Assembly (NCBI GenBank): GCA_019054805.1
Contig: JAHQIY010000023.1
Span: forward strand, 496,001 to 560,000
DNA length: 64,000 nucleotides
From: Brachionus manjavacas
Taxonomy: Eukaryota > Rotifera > Eurotatoria > Ploima > Brachionidae
Direction of reading: 5' to 3'
The stretch's first letter is position 1. Each line of letters starts with the position of its first letter. Under the pieces are notes generated by a model. That model was not told the DNA's origin and searched no databases. It worked only from the letters and a program-made list of their open reading frames with translations. Positions 28,091 through 42,999 of this stretch are shown here, in pieces. Both the position numbers and the translations under genes were made by a program.

Positions 28091-31000
28091 ATTAGGCTTT
28101 TGAATAAAATAGAGTTAAACAATTTAACTTCTCACTTACAGGTTATGAAATTGTTTAACCATTTACAGCTTGAAGGCCTTGTTTTTATGAATCGTTAAGT
28201 TAATTAATTAAGCTTCAGATTAAAATTAGGCTTTTGAATAAAATATAGTTAAACAATTTCATTTCTCTCGTAAAGGTTTTGAAATTGTTTAACCATATGA
28301 AGCTCGAAAGCTTTGTTTTTATAAATCGTTTTATCAACAAGTAAAGCTTAAGATTATAATTAGGCTTTTGAATAAAATATAGTTAAACAATTTAACTTCT
28401 CTCGTACAGGTTATGAAATTGTTTAACCATTTACAGCTTGAAGGCCTTGTTTTTATAAATCGTTAAGTTAATTAATTAAGCTTAAGATTATAATTAGGCT
28501 TTTGAATAAAATATAGTTAAACAATTTCTCTTCTCAAATACAAGTTTTGAAATTGTATTACCATTTACAGCTCGAAAGACTTGTTTTTATTAATCGTTAA
28601 TTTAATTAATTAAGCTTCAGATTAAAATTAGGCTTTTGAATAAAATATAGTAAGACAATTTATCTTCTCTAATTCAAGTTTTGAAATTGTTTAACCATAT
28701 GAAGCTCGAAAGCTTTGTTTTTATAAATCGTTTTATCAACAAGTAAAGCTTAAGATTATAATTAGGCTTTTGAATAAAATAGAGTTAAACAATTTAACTT
28801 CTCACTTACAGGTTATGAAATTGTTTAACCATTTACAGCTTGAAGGCCTTGTTTTTATGAATCGTTAAGTTAATTAATTAAGCTTCAGATTAAAATTAGG
28901 CTTTTGAATAAAATATAGTTAAACAATTTCATTTCTCTCGTAAAGGTTTTGAAATTGTTTAACCATATGAAGCTCGAAAGCTTTGTTTTTATAAATCGTT
29001 TTATCAACAAGTAAAGCTTAAGATTATAATTAGGCTTTTGAATAAAATATAGTTAAACAATTTAACTTCTCTCGTACAGGTTATGAAATTGTTTAACCAT
29101 TTACAGCTTGAAGGCCTTGTTTTTATAAATCGTTAAGTTAATTAATTAAGCTTAAGATTATAATTAGGCTTTTGAATAAAATATAGTTAAACAATTTATC
29201 TTCTCTAATTCAAGTTTTGAAATTGTTTAACCATATACAGCTCGAAAGCTTTGTTTTTATAAATCGTTATATCAACAAGTAAAGCTTAAGATTATAATTA
29301 GGCTTTTGAATAAAATAGAGTTAAACAATTTAACTTCTCACTTACAGGTTATGAAATTGTTTAACCATTTACAGCTTGAAGGTCTTGTTTTTATATATCG
29401 TTAAGTTAATTAATTCAGCTTCAGATTAAAATTAGGCTTTTGAATTTAAAATAGTTAAACAATTTCTCTTCTCAAATACAAGTTTTGAAATTGTTTAACC
29501 ATATACAGCTCGAAAGCCTTGTTTTTATAAATCGCTAGTTTAGTTAATTTAGCTTAAGATTATAAAAAGGCTTTTGAATAAAATATAGTAAGACAATTTA
29601 TCTTCTCTCGTTCAGGTTTTGAAATTGTTTTACCATATGAAGCTCGAAAGCCTTGTTTTTATAAATCGCTAGTTTAATTAATTTAGCTTAAGATTATAAT
29701 AAGGCTTTTGAATAAAATATAGTTAAACAATTTAACTTCTCACTTACAGGTTATGAAATTGTTTAACCATTTACAGCTTGTAGGTCTTGTTTTTATATAT
29801 CGTTAAGTTAATTAATTAAGCTTCAGATTAAAATTAGGCTTTTGAATTTAATATAGTTAAACAATTTCTCTTCTCAAATACAAGTTTTGAAATTGTATTA
29901 CCATTTCCAGCTCGAAAGCCTTGTTTTTATAAATCGCTAGTTTAATTAATTTAGCTTAAGATTATAATAAGGCTTTTGAATAAAATATAGTTAAACAATT
30001 TAACTTCTCTCGTACAGGTTATGAAATTGTTTAACCATTTACAGCTTGAAGGTCTTGTTTTTATATATCGTTAAGTTAATTAATTAAGCTTCAGATTAAA
30101 ATTAGGCTTTTGAATTTAATATAGTTAAACAATTTCTCTTCTCAAATACAAGTTTTGAAATTGTTTAACCATATACAGCTCGAAAGCCTTGTTTTTATAA
30201 ATCGCTAGTTTAGTTAATTTAGCTTAAGATTATAAAAAGGCTTTTGAATAAAATATAGTAAGACAATTTATCTTCTCTCGTTCAGGTTTTGAAATTGTTT
30301 TACCATATGAAGCTCGAAAGCCTTGTTTTTATAAATCGCTAGTTTAATTAATTTAGCTTAAGATTATAATAAGGCTTTTGAATAAAATATAGTAAGACAA
30401 TTTATCTTCTCTCGTTCAGGTTTTGAAATTGTTTTACCATATGAAGCTCGAAAGCCTTGTTTTTATAAATCGCTAGTTTAATTAATTTAGCTTAAGATTA
30501 TAATAAGGCTTTTGAATAAAATATAGTTAAACAATTTAACTTCTCACTTACAGGTTATGAAATTGTTTAACCATTTACAGCTTGAAGGCCTTGTTTTTAT
30601 AAATCGTTAAGTTTATTAATTAAGCTTAAGATTATAATTAGGCTTTTGATTAAAATATAGTTAAACAATTTCTCTTCTCAAATACAAGTTTTGAAATTGT
30701 ATTACCATTTACAGCTCGAAAGACTTGTTTTTATTAATCGTTAATTTAATTAATTAAGCTTCAGATAAAAATTAGGCTTTTGAATAAAATATAGTTAAAC
30801 AATTTCTCTTCTCAATTACAAGTTTTGAAATTGTATTACCATTTACAGCTCGAAAGCCTTGTTTTTATAAATCGCTAGTTTAATTAATTAAGCTTAAGAT
30901 TATAATAAGGCTTTTGAATAAAATATAGTAAGACAATTTATCTTCTCTCGTTCAGGTTTTGAAATTGTTTTACCATATGAAGCTCGAAAGCCTTGTTTTT

Positions 31001-34000
31001 ATAAATCGCTAGTTTAATTAATTTAGCTTAAGATTATAATAAGGCTTTTGAATAAAATATAGTTAAACAATTTAACTTCTCACTTACAGGTTATGAAATT
31101 GTATTACCATTTACAGCTCGAAAGACTTGTTTTTATTAATCGTTAATTTAATTAATTAAGCTTCAGATAAAAATTAGGCTTTTGAATAAAATATAGTTAA
31201 ACAATTTCTCTTCTCAATTACAAGTTTTGAAATTGTATTACCATTTACAGCTCGAAAGCCTTGTTTTTTTAAATCGTTAAGTTAATTAATTAAGCTTCAG
31301 ATTAAAATTAGGCTTTTGAATAAAATATAGTAAGACAATTTATCTTCTCTCGTTTAGATTTTGAAATTGTTTTACCATATGAAGCTCGAAAGCCTTGTTT
31401 TTATAAATCGCTAGTTTAATTAATTAAGCTTAAGATTATAATAAGGCTTTTGAATAAAATATAGTTAAACAATTTAACTTCTCTCGTACAGGTTATGAAA
31501 TTGTTTAACCATTTACAGCTTGAAGGCCTTGTTTTTATAAATCGTTAAGTTAATTAATTAAGCTTAAGATTATAATTGGGCTTTTGAATAAAATATAGTA
31601 AAACAAATTCTCTTCTCAAATACAAGTTTTGAAATTGTATTACCATTTACAGCTCGAAAGCCTTGTTTTTATAAATCGTTATATCAATAAGTAAAGGTGA
31701 AGATTAAAATCAGGCTTTTGAATAAAATATAGTAAGACAATTTATCTTCTCTCGTTCAGGTTTTGAAATTGTTTAACCATATACAGCTCGAAAGCCTTGT
31801 TTTTATTAATCGCTAGTTTAATTAATTTAGCTTAAGATTATAATAAGGCTTTTGAATAAAATATAGTTAAACAATTTAACTTCTCTCGTACAGGTTATGA
31901 AATTGTTTAACCATTTACAGCTTGAAGGCCTTGTTTTTATAAATCGTTAAGTTAATTAATTAAGCTTAAGATTTTAATTTGGCTTTTGAATAAAATATAG
32001 TTAAACAATTTCTCTTCTCAAATACAAGTTTTGAAATTGTATTACCATTTACAGCTCGAAAGACTTGTTTTTATTAATCGTTAATTTAATTAATTAAGCT
32101 TCAGATTAAAATTTGGCTTTTGAATAAAATATAGTTAAACAATTTCATTTCTCTCGTAAAGGTTTTGAAATTGTTTAACCATATGAAGCTCGAAAGCTTT
32201 GTTTTTATAAATCGTTATATCAACAAGTAAAGCTTAAGATTATAATTAGGCTTTTGAATAAAATATAGTTAAACAATTTAACTTCTCTCGTACAGGTTAT
32301 GAAATTGTTTAACCATTTACAGCTTGAAGGCCTTGTTTTTATAAATCGTTAAGTTAATTAATTAAGCTTAAGATTATAATTGGGCTTTTGAATAAAATAT
32401 AGTTAAACAATTTCTCTTTTCAAATACAAGTTTTGAAATTGTATTAACATTTACAGCTCGAAAGCCTTGTTTTTATAAATCGTTATATCAATTAGTAAAG
32501 GTGAAGATTAAAATCAGGCTTTTGAATAAAATAAAGAAAGACAATTTATCTTCTCTCGTTCAGGTTTTGAAATTGTTTTACCATATGAAGCTCGAAAGCC
32601 TTGTTTTTATAAATCGCTAGTTTAATTAATTAAGCTTAAGATTATAATAAGGCTTTTGAAAAAAATATGGTTAAACAATTTAACTTCTCTCGTACGGGTT
32701 ATGAAATTGTTTAACCATTTACAGCTTGAAGGCCTTGTTTTTATAAATCGTTAAGTTAATTAATTAAGCTTAAGATTATAATTAGGCTTTTGAATAAAAT
32801 ATAGTTAAACAATTTCTCTTCTCAAATACAAGTTTTGAAATTGTATTACCATTTACAGCTCGAAAGACTTGTTTTTATTAATCGTTAATTTAATTAATTA
32901 AGCTTCAGATTAAAATTAGGCTTTTGAATAAAATATAGTTAAACAATTTATCTTCTCTCGTTCAGGTTTTGAAATTGTTTTACCATATACAGCTTGAAGG
33001 CCTTGTTTTTATAAATCGTTATATCAACAAGTAAAGCTTAAGATTATAATTAGGCTTTTGAATAAAATATAGTTAAACAATTTCTCTTCTCAAATACAAG
33101 TTTTGAAATTGTATTACCATTTACAGCTCGAAAGACTTGTTTTTATTAATCGTTAATTTAATTAATTAAGCTTAAGATTATAATTAGGCTTTTGAATAAA
33201 ATATAGTTAAACAATTTCTCTTCTCAAATACAAGTTTTGAAATTGTTTAACCATATACAGCTCGAAAGCTTTGTTTTTATAAATCGTTATATCAACAAGT
33301 AAAGCTTAAGATTATAATTAGGCTTTTGAATAAAATATAGTTAAACAATTTAACTTCTCTCGTACAGGTTATGAAATTGTTTAACCATTTACAGCTTGAA
33401 GGCCTTGTTTTTATAAATCGTTAAGTTAATTAATTAAGCTTAAGATTATAATTGGGCTTTTGAAAAAATATAGTTAAACAATTTCTCTTCTCAAATACAA
33501 GTTTTGAAATTGTATTAACATTTACAGCTCGAAAGCCTTGTTTTTATAAATCGTTATATCAATTAGTAAAGGTGAAGATTTAAATCAGGCTTATGAATAA
33601 AATATAGTAAGACAATTTATCTTCTCTCGTTCAGGTTTTGAAATTGTTTTACCATATGAAGCTCGAAAGCCTTGTTTTTATAAATCGCTAGTTTAGTTAA
33701 TTTTCCTTAATATTATAAAAAGGCTTTTGAATAAAATATAGTTAAACAATTTAATTCTCTCGTACAGGTTATGAAATTGTTTAACCATATACAGCTCGAA
33801 AGCCTTGTTTTTATAAATCGCTAGTTTAATTAATTTAGCTTAAGATTATAATAAGGCTTTTGAATAAAATATAGTTAAACAATTTAACTTCTCTCGTACA
33901 GGTTATGAAATTGTTTAACCATTTACAGCTTGAAAGCCTTGTTTTTATAAATCGCTAGTTTAGTTAATTTTCCTTAATATTATAAAAAGGCTTTTGAATA

Positions 34001-37000
34001 AAATATAGTAAGACAATTTATCTTCTCTCGTTCAGGTTTTGAAATTGTTTTACCATATGAAGCTCGAAAGCCTTGTTTTTATAAATCGCTAGTTTAATTA
34101 ATTTAGCTTAAGATTATAATAAGGCTTTTGAATAAAATATAGTAAGACAATTTATCTTCTCTCCTTCAGGTTTTGAAATTGTTTTACCATATGAAGCTCG
34201 AAAGCCTTGTTTTTATAAATCGCTAGTTTAATTAATTTAGCTTAAGATTATAATAAGGCTTTTGAATAAAATATAGTTAAACAATTTAACTTCTCACTTA
34301 CAGGTTATGAAATTGTTTAACAATTTACAGCTTGAAGGTCTTGTTTTTATATATCGTTAAGTTAATTAATTAAGCTTCAGATTAAAATTAGGCTTTTGAA
34401 TAAAATATAGTAAAACAAATTCTCTTCTCAAATACAAGTTTTGAAATTGTATTACCATTTACAGCTCTAAAGCCTTGTTTTTTATAAATCGTTAATTTAA
34501 TTAATTAAGGTGAAGATTAAAATTAGGCTTTTGAATAAAATATAGAAATACAATTTATCTTCTATCTTACAGGTTTTGAAATTGTTTTAACATATGAAGC
34601 TCGAAAGCCTTGTTTTTATAAATCGCTAGTTTAATTAATTTAGCTTAAGATTATAATTAGGCTTTTGAATAAAATATAGTTAAACAATTTATCTTCTCTC
34701 GTTTAGATTTTGAAATTGTTTTACCATATGAAGCTCGAAAGCTTTGTTTTTATAAATCGTTAGTTTAATTAATTAAGCTTAAGATTATAATTAGGCTTTT
34801 GAATAAAATATAGTTAAACAATTTAACTTCTCTCGTACAGGTTATGAAATTGTTTAACCATTTACAGCTTGAAGGCCTTGTTTTTATAAATCGTTAAGTT
34901 AATTAATTAAGCTTAAGATTATAATTGGGCTTTTGAATAAAATATAGTTAAACAAATTTCTCTTCTCAAATACAAGTTTTGAAATTGTATTAACATTTAC
35001 AGCTCGAAAGCCTTGTTTTTATAAATCGTTATATCAATAAGTAAAGGTGAAGATTTAAAATCAGGCTTTTGAATAAAATATAGTAAGACAATTTATCTTC
35101 TCTCGTTCAGGTTTTGAAATTGTTTTACCATATGAAGCTCGAAAGCCTTGTTTTTATAAATCGTTAGTTTAGTTAATTTTCCTTAATATTAAAATTAGGC
35201 TTTTGAATAAATATAGTTAAACAATTTCTCTTCTCTCAAACAAGTTATGAAATTGTTTAACCATATACAGCTCGAAAGCCTTGTTTTTATAAATCGCTAG
35301 TTTAATTAATTTAGCTTAAGATTATAATAAGGCTTTTGAATAAAATATAGTTAAACAATTTAACTTCTCTCGTACAGGTTATGAAATTGTTTAACCATTT
35401 ACAGCTTGAAAGCCTTGTTTTTATAAATCGCTAGTTTAGTTAATTAATTCCTTAATATTATAAAAAGGCTTTTGAATAAAATATAGTTAAACAATTTATC
35501 TTCTCTCGTTCAGGTTTTGAATTTGTTTTACCATATGAAGCTCGAAAGCCTTGTTTTTATAAATCGCTAGTTTAATTAATTTAGCTTAAGATTTAAATAA
35601 GGCTTTTGAATAAAATATAGTTAAACAATTTCATCTTCTCTCCTTCAGGTTTTGAAATTGTTTAACCATATGAAGCTCGAAAGCTTTGTTTTTATAAATC
35701 GTTAGTTTCAATTAATTTAGCTTAAGATTATAATTAGGCTTTTGAATAAAATATAGTTAAACAATTTAACTTCTCTCGTACAAGTTATGAAATTGTTTAA
35801 CCATTTACAGCTCGAAAGACTTGTTTTTATTAATCGTTAAGTTAATTAATTAAGCTTAAGATTATAATTAGGCTTTTTGAATAAAATATATTTATACAAT
35901 TTCTCTTCTCAAATACAAGTTTTGAAATTGTATTACCATTTACAGCTCGAAAGACTTGTTTTTATTAATCGTTAATTTAATTAATTAAGCTTCAGATTAA
36001 AATTATGCTTTTGAATAAAATATAGTAAGACAATTTATCTTCTCTCGATCAGGTTTTGAAATTGTTTTACCATATGAAGCTCGAAAGCCTTGTTTTTATA
36101 AATCGTTATATCAATAAGTAAAGGTGAAGATTAAAATCAGGCTTTTGAATAAAATATAGTTAAACAATTTAACTTCTCTCGTACAGGTTATGAAATTGTT
36201 TAACCATTTACAGCTTGAAGGCCTTGTTTTTATAAATCGTTAAGTTAATTAATTAAGCTTAAGATTATAATTGGGCTTTTGAATAAAATATAGTAAAACA
36301 ATTTCTCTTCTCAAATACAAGTTTTGAAATTGTATTACCATTTACAGCTCGAAAGCCTTGTTTTTTATAAATCGTTATATCAATAAGTAAAGGTGAAGAT
36401 TAAAATCAGGCTTTTGAATAAAATATAGTAAGACAATTTATCTTCTCTCGTTCAGGTTTTGAAATTGTTTTACCATATGAAGCTCGAAAGCCTTGTTTTT
36501 ATAAATCGCTAGTTTAATTAATTTAGCTTAAGATTATAATTAGGCTTTTGAATTTTAATATAGTTAAACAATTTAACTTCTCTCGTACAGGTTATGAAAT
36601 TGTTTAACCATTTACAGCTTGAAGGCCTTGTTTTTATAAATCGTTAAGTTAATTAATTAAGCTTAAGATTATAATTAGGCTTTTGAATAAAATATAGTTA
36701 AACAATTTCTCTTCTCAAATACAAGTTTTGAAATTGTATTACCATTTACAGCTCGAAAGGCCTTGTTTTTATTAATCGTTAATTTAATTAATTAAGCTTA
36801 AGATTATAATTAGGCTTTTGAATAAAATATAGTTAAACAATTTCTCTTCTCTAATTCAAGTTTTGAAATTGTTTAACCATATACAGCTCGAAAGCTTTGT
36901 TTTTATAAATCGTTATATCAACAAGTAAAGCTTAAGATTATAATTAGGCTTTTGAATAAAATATAGTTAAACAATTTAACTTCTCTCGTACAGGTTATGA

Positions 37001-39540
37001 AATTGTTTAACCATTTACAGCTTGAAGGCCTTGTTTTTATAAATCGTTAAGTTAATTAATTAAGCTTAAGATTATAATTGGGCTTTTGAATAAAATATAG
37101 TAAAACAAATTCTCTTCTCAAATACAAGTTTTGAAATTGTATTACCATTTACAGCTCGAAAGCCTTGTTTTTTATAAATCGTTATATCAATAAGTAAAGG
37201 TGAAGATTAAAATCAGGCTTTTGAATAAAATATAGTAAGACAATTTATCTTCTCTCGTTCAGGTTTTGAAATTGTATTACCATTTACAGCTCGAAAGACT
37301 TGTTTTTATTAATCGTTAATTTAATTAATTAAGCTTCAGATTTAAATTTGGCTTTTGAATAAAATATAGTTAAACAATTTCATTTCTCTCGTAAAGGTTT
37401 TGAAATTGTTTAACCATATGAAGCTCGAAAGCTTTGTTTTTATAAATCGTTATATCAACAAGTAAAGCTTAAGATTATAATTAGGCTTTTGAATAAAATA
37501 TAGTTAAACAATTTAACTTCTCTCGTACAGGTTATGAAATTGTTTAACCATTTACAGCTTGAAGGCCTTGTTTTTATAAATCGTTAAGTTAATTAATTAA
37601 GCTTAAGATTATAATTGGGCTTTTGAATAAAATATAGTTAAACAATTTCTCTTCTCAAATACAAGTTTTGAAATTGTATTAACATTTACAGCTCGAAAGC
37701 CTTGTTTTTATAAATCGTTATATCAACTAGTAAAGGTGAAGATTAAAATCAGGCTTTTGAATAAAATAAAGTAAGACAATTTATCTTCTCTCGTTCAGGT
37801 TTTGAAATTGTTTTACCATATGAAGCTCGAAAGCCTTGTTTTTATAAATCGCTAGTTTAATTAATTAAGCTTAAGATTATAATAAGGCTTTTGAAAAAAA
37901 TATGGTTAAACAATTTAACTTCTCTCGTACAGGTTATGAAATTGTTTAACCATTTACAGCTTGAAGGCCTTGTTTTTATAAATCGTTAAGTTAATTAATT
38001 AAGCTTAAGATTATAATTAGGCTTTTGAATAAAATATAGTTAAACAATTTCTCTTCTCAAATACAAGTTTTGAAATTGTATTACCATTTACAGCTCGAAA
38101 GACTTGTTTTTATTAATCGTTAATTTAATTAATTAAGCTTCAGATTAAAATAAGGCTTTTGAATAAAATATAGTAAGACAATTTATCTTCTCTAATTCAA
38201 GTTTTGAAATTGTATAACCATATACAGCTCGAAAGCTTTGTTTTTATAAATCGTTATATCAACAAGTAAAGCTTAAGATTATAATTAGGCTTTTGAATAA
38301 AATATAGTTAAACAATTTCTCTTCTCAAATACAAGTTTTGAAATTGTATTACCATTTACAGCTCGAAAGACTTGTTTTTATTAATCGTTAATTTAATTAA
38401 TTAAGCTCCAGATTAAAATTAGGCTTTTGAATAAAATATAGTAAGACAATTTATCTTCTCTAATTCAAGTTTTGAAATTGTTTAACCATATACAGCTCGA
38501 AAGCTTTGTTTTTATAAATCGTTATATCAACAAGTAAAGCTTAAGATTATAATTAGGCTTTTGAATAAAATATAGTTAAACAATTTAACTTCTCTCGTAC
38601 AGGTTATGAAATTGTTTAACCATTTACAGCTTGAAGGCCTTGTTTTTATAAATCGTTAAGTTAATTAATTAAGCTTAAGATTATAATTGGGCTTTTGAAT
38701 AAAATATAGTTAAACAATTTCTCTTCTCAAATACAAGTTTTGAAATTGTTTAACCATTTACAGCTTGAAGGCCTTGTTTTTATAAATCGTTATATCAATT
38801 AGTAAAGTTGAAGATTTAAATCAGGCTTTTGAATAAAATATAGTAAGACAATTTATCTTCTCTCGTTCAGGTTTTGAAATTGTTTTACCATATGAAGCTC
38901 GAAAGCCTTGTTTTTATAAATCGCTAGTTTAATTAATTTAGCTTAATATTATAAAAAGGCTTTTGAATAAAATATAGTTAAACAATTTAATTCTCTCGTA
39001 CAGGTTATGAAATTGTTTAACCATATACAGCTCGAAAGACTTGTTTTTATAAATCGTTATATCAATTAGTAAAGGTGAAGATTTAAATTAGGCTTTTGAA
39101 TTTTAATATAGTTAAACAATTTAACTTCTCTCGTACAGGTTATGAAATTGTTTAACCATTTACAGCTTGAAGGCCTTGTTTTTATAAATCGTTAAGTTAA
39201 TTAATTAAGCTTAAGATTATAATTGGGCTTTTGAATAAAATATAGTTAAACAATTTCTCTTCTCAAATACAAGTTTTGAAATTGTATTACCATTTACAGC
39301 TCGAAAGACTTGTTTTTATTAATCGTTAATTTAATTAATTAAGCTTCAGATTAAAATTAGGCTTTTGAATAAAATATAGTAAGACAATTTATCTTCTCTA
39401 ATTCAAGTTTTGAAATTGTTTAACCATATACAGCTCGAAAGCTTTGTTTTTATAAATCGTTATATCAACAAGTAAAGCTTAAGATTATAATTAGGCTTTT
39501 GAATAAAATATAGTTAAACAATTTAACTTCTCTCGTACAG
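28091..39540 (+). repeat. Satellite array, mixed higher-order organisation of subfamily 2
   Basis: Continues the same 133-134 bp monomer framework without a break and with no long open frame. Monomer types follow in changing order, so no single higher-order period dominates. Recognisable forms include the ACTTACAGG spacer at about 28.13, 28.80, 29.34, 29.74 and 30.54 kb, and monomers with AAGGTGAAGATTAAAATCAGG. Nothing other than satellite was seen. Confidence 0.93.
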
Positions 39541-42500
39541 GTTATGAAATTGTTTAACCATTTACAGCTTGAAGGCCTTGTTTTTATAAATCGTTAAGTT
39601 AATTAATTAAGCTTAAGATTATAATTGGGCTTTTGAATAAAATATAGTTAAACAATTTCTCTTCTCAAATACAAGTTTTGAAATTGTATTAACATTTACA
39701 GCTCGAAAGCCTTGTTTTTATAAATCGTTATATCAATTAGTAAAGGTGAAGATTAAAATCAGGCTTTTGAATAAAATAAAGAAAGACAATTTATCTTCTC
39801 TCGTTCAGGTTTTGAAATTGTTTTACCACTGAGCTCGAAAGCCTTGTTTTTATAAATCGCTAGTTTAATTAATTAAGCTTAAGATTATAATAAGGCTTTT
39901 GAAAAAAATATGGTTAAACAATTTAACTTCTCTCGTACAGGTTATGAAATTGTTTAACCATATACAGCTCGAAAGACTTGTTTTTATCAATCGTTAATTT
40001 AATTAATTAAGCTTGAGATTAAAATTAGGCTTTTGAATTTAATATAGTGAGACAATTTCTCTTCTCTTAAACAAGTTATGAAATTGTTTAACCATATACA
40101 GCTCGAAAGCCTTGTTTTTATAAATCGTTAAGTTAATTAATTAAGCCTCAGATTAAAATTAGGCTTTTGAATAAAATATAGTTAAACAATTTTCTTCTCT
40201 AATTCAAGTTTTGAAATTGTTTAACCATATGAAGCTCAAAAGCTTTGTTTTTATAAATCGTTATATCAACAAGTAAAGCTTAAGATTATAATTAGGCTTT
40301 TGAATAAAATATAGTTAAACAATTTAACTTCTCTCGTACAGGTTATGAAATTGTTTAACCATTTACAGCTTGAAGGCCTTGTTTTTATAAATCGTTAAGT
40401 TAATTAATTGCTTAAGATTATAATTGGGCTTTTGAATAAAATATAGTTAAACAATTTCTCTTCTCTCAAATACAAGTTTTGAAATTGTATTAACATTTAC
40501 AGCTCGAAAGCCTTGTTTTTATAAATCGTTATATCAATTAGTAAAGGTGAAGATTTAAATCAGGCTTTTGAATAAAATATAGTAAGACAATTTATCTTCT
40601 CTCGTTCAGGTTTTGAAATTGTTTTACCATATGAAGCTCGAAAGCCTTGTTTTTATAAATCGCTAGTTTAATTAATTAAGCTTAAGATTATAATAAGGCT
40701 TTTGAATAAAAATATAGTTAAACAATTTAACTTCTCTCGTACAGGTTATGAAATTGTTTAACCATATACAGCTGGAAAGACTTGTTTTTAGTAATCGTTA
40801 ATTTAATTATTTTAGCTTGAGATTAAAATTAGGCTTTTGAATTTAATATAGTGAGACAATTTCTCTCTCTCTCAAACAAGTTATGAAATTGTTTAACCAT
40901 ATACAGCTCGAAAGCCTTGTTTTTATAAATCGTTAATTAATTAAGCCTCAGATTAAAATTAGGCTTTGAATTATAGTTAAACAATTTCTCTCTCTAATTC
41001 AGTTTTGAAATTGTTTAACCATATGAAGCTCGAAAGCTTGTTTTATAAATCGTTATATCAATAAGTAAATAAGATTATAATTAGTTTTTGAATTTATTGA
41101 AACTATGAAATTGTTTAACCATTTACAGCTTGAAGGCCTTGTTTTTATAAATCGTTAAGTTAATTAATTAAGCTTAAGATTATAATTGGGCTTTTGAATA
41201 AAATATAGTTAAACAATTTCTCTTCTCAAATACAAGTTTTGAAATTGTATTAACATTTACAGCTCGAAAGCCTTGTTTTTATAAATCGTTATATCAATTA
41301 GTAAAGGTGAAGATTAAAATCAGGCTTTTGAATAAAATAAAGAAAGACAATTTATCTTCTCTCGTTCAGGTTTTGAAATTGTTTTACCACTGAGCTCGAA
41401 AGCCTTGTTTTTATAAATCGCTAGTTTAATTAATTAAGCTTAAGATTATAATAAGGCTTTTGAACAAAATATGGTTAAACAATTTAACTTCTCTCGTACA
41501 GGTTATGAAATTGTTTAACCATATACAGCTCGAAAGACTTGTTTTTATCAATCGTTAATTTAATTAATTAAGCTTGAGATTAAAATTAGGCTTTTGAATT
41601 TAATATAGTGAGACAATTTCTCTTCTCTTAAACAAGTTATGAAATTGTTTAACCATATACAGCTCGAAAGCCTTGTTTTTATAAATCGTTAAGTTAATTA
41701 ATTAAGCCTCAGATTAAAATTAGGCTTTTGAATAAAATATAGTTAAACAATTTCTCTTCTCTAATTCAAGTTTTGAAATTGTTTAACCATATGAAGCTCA
41801 AAAGCTTTGTTTTTATAAATCGTTATATCAACAAGTAAAGCTTAAGATTATAATTAGGCTTTTGAATAAAATATAGTTAAACAATTTAACTTCTCTCGTA
41901 CAGGTTATGAAATTGTTTAACCATTTACAGCTTGAAGGCCTTGTTTTTATAAATCGTTAAGTTAATTAATTAAGCTTAAGATTATAATTGGGCTTTTGAA
42001 TAAAATATAGTTAAACAATTTCTCTTCTCAAATACAAGTTTTGAAATTGTATTAACATTTACAGCTCGAAAGCCTTGTTTTTATAAATCGTTATATCAAT
42101 TAGTAAAGGTGAAGATTTAAATCAGGCTTTTGAATAAAATATAGTAAGACAATTTATCTTCTCTCGTTCAGGTTTTGAAATTGTTTTACCATATGAAGCT
42201 CGAAAGCCTTGTTTTTATAAATCGCTAGTTTAATTAATTAAGCTTAAGATTATAATAAGGCTTTTGAATAAAATATAGTTAAACAATTTAACTTCTCTCG
42301 TACAGGTTATGAAATTGTTTAACCATATACAGCTGGAAAGACTTGTTTTTATTAATCGTTAATTTAATTAATTTAGCTTGAGATTAAAATTAGGCTTTTG
42401 AATTTAATATAGTGAGACAATTTCTCTTCTCTCAAACAAGTTATGAAATTGTTTAACCATATACAGCTCGAAAGCCTTGTTTTTATAAATCGTTAAGTTA

Positions 42501-42999
42501 ATTAATTAAGCCTCAGATTAAAATTAGGCTTTTGAATAAAATATAGTTAAACAATTTCTCTTCTCTAATTCAAGTTTTGAAATTGTTTAACCATATGAAG
42601 CTCGAAAGCTTTGTTTTTATAAATCGTTATATCAATAAGTAAAGCTTAAGATTATAATTAGGCTTTTGAATAAAATATATTGAAACAATTTCACTTCTCT
42701 CGTACAGGTTATGAAATTGTTTAACCATATACAGCTCGAAAGCCTTGTTTTTACAAATCGTTATATCAATAAGTTAAGCTTAAGATTTTAATTAGGCTTT
42801 TGAATTTAATAAAGTGAGACAATTTTTCTTCTCTCATACAAGTTATGAAATTGTTTAACCATTTACAGCTCGAAAGCCTTGTTTTTATAAATCGTTAAGT
42901 TAATTAATTAAGCTTAAGATTAAAATTTGTTTTTTTGAATTTAATAAAGTGAGTCAATTTCTCTTCTCTCATACAAGTTATGAAATTGTTTAACCATAT
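39541..42999 (+). repeat. 1,561-bp tandem duplication of satellite, adjoining the MULE relic
   Basis: A monomer with a small deletion (TTTTACCACTGAGCTCG) occurs at about 39,821 and 41,382, 1,561 bp apart. The following monomers match, including the rare TTTTTATCAATCG and CTCTTAAACAAG forms. A third, partial copy of the same monomer string starts near 45,200. The junction near 41,090-41,105 joins a damaged monomer to an intact one. Between about 40,860 and 41,105 the first copy carries many one- to few-base deletions relative to the second. Confidence 0.85.

Noticed and set aside
1-42999. Regular repeats with spacers, resembling a CRISPR array
   Set aside because: The unit is 133 bp, all parts including the spacers recur, there are no cas genes, and the context is eukaryotic. 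It is a satellite.
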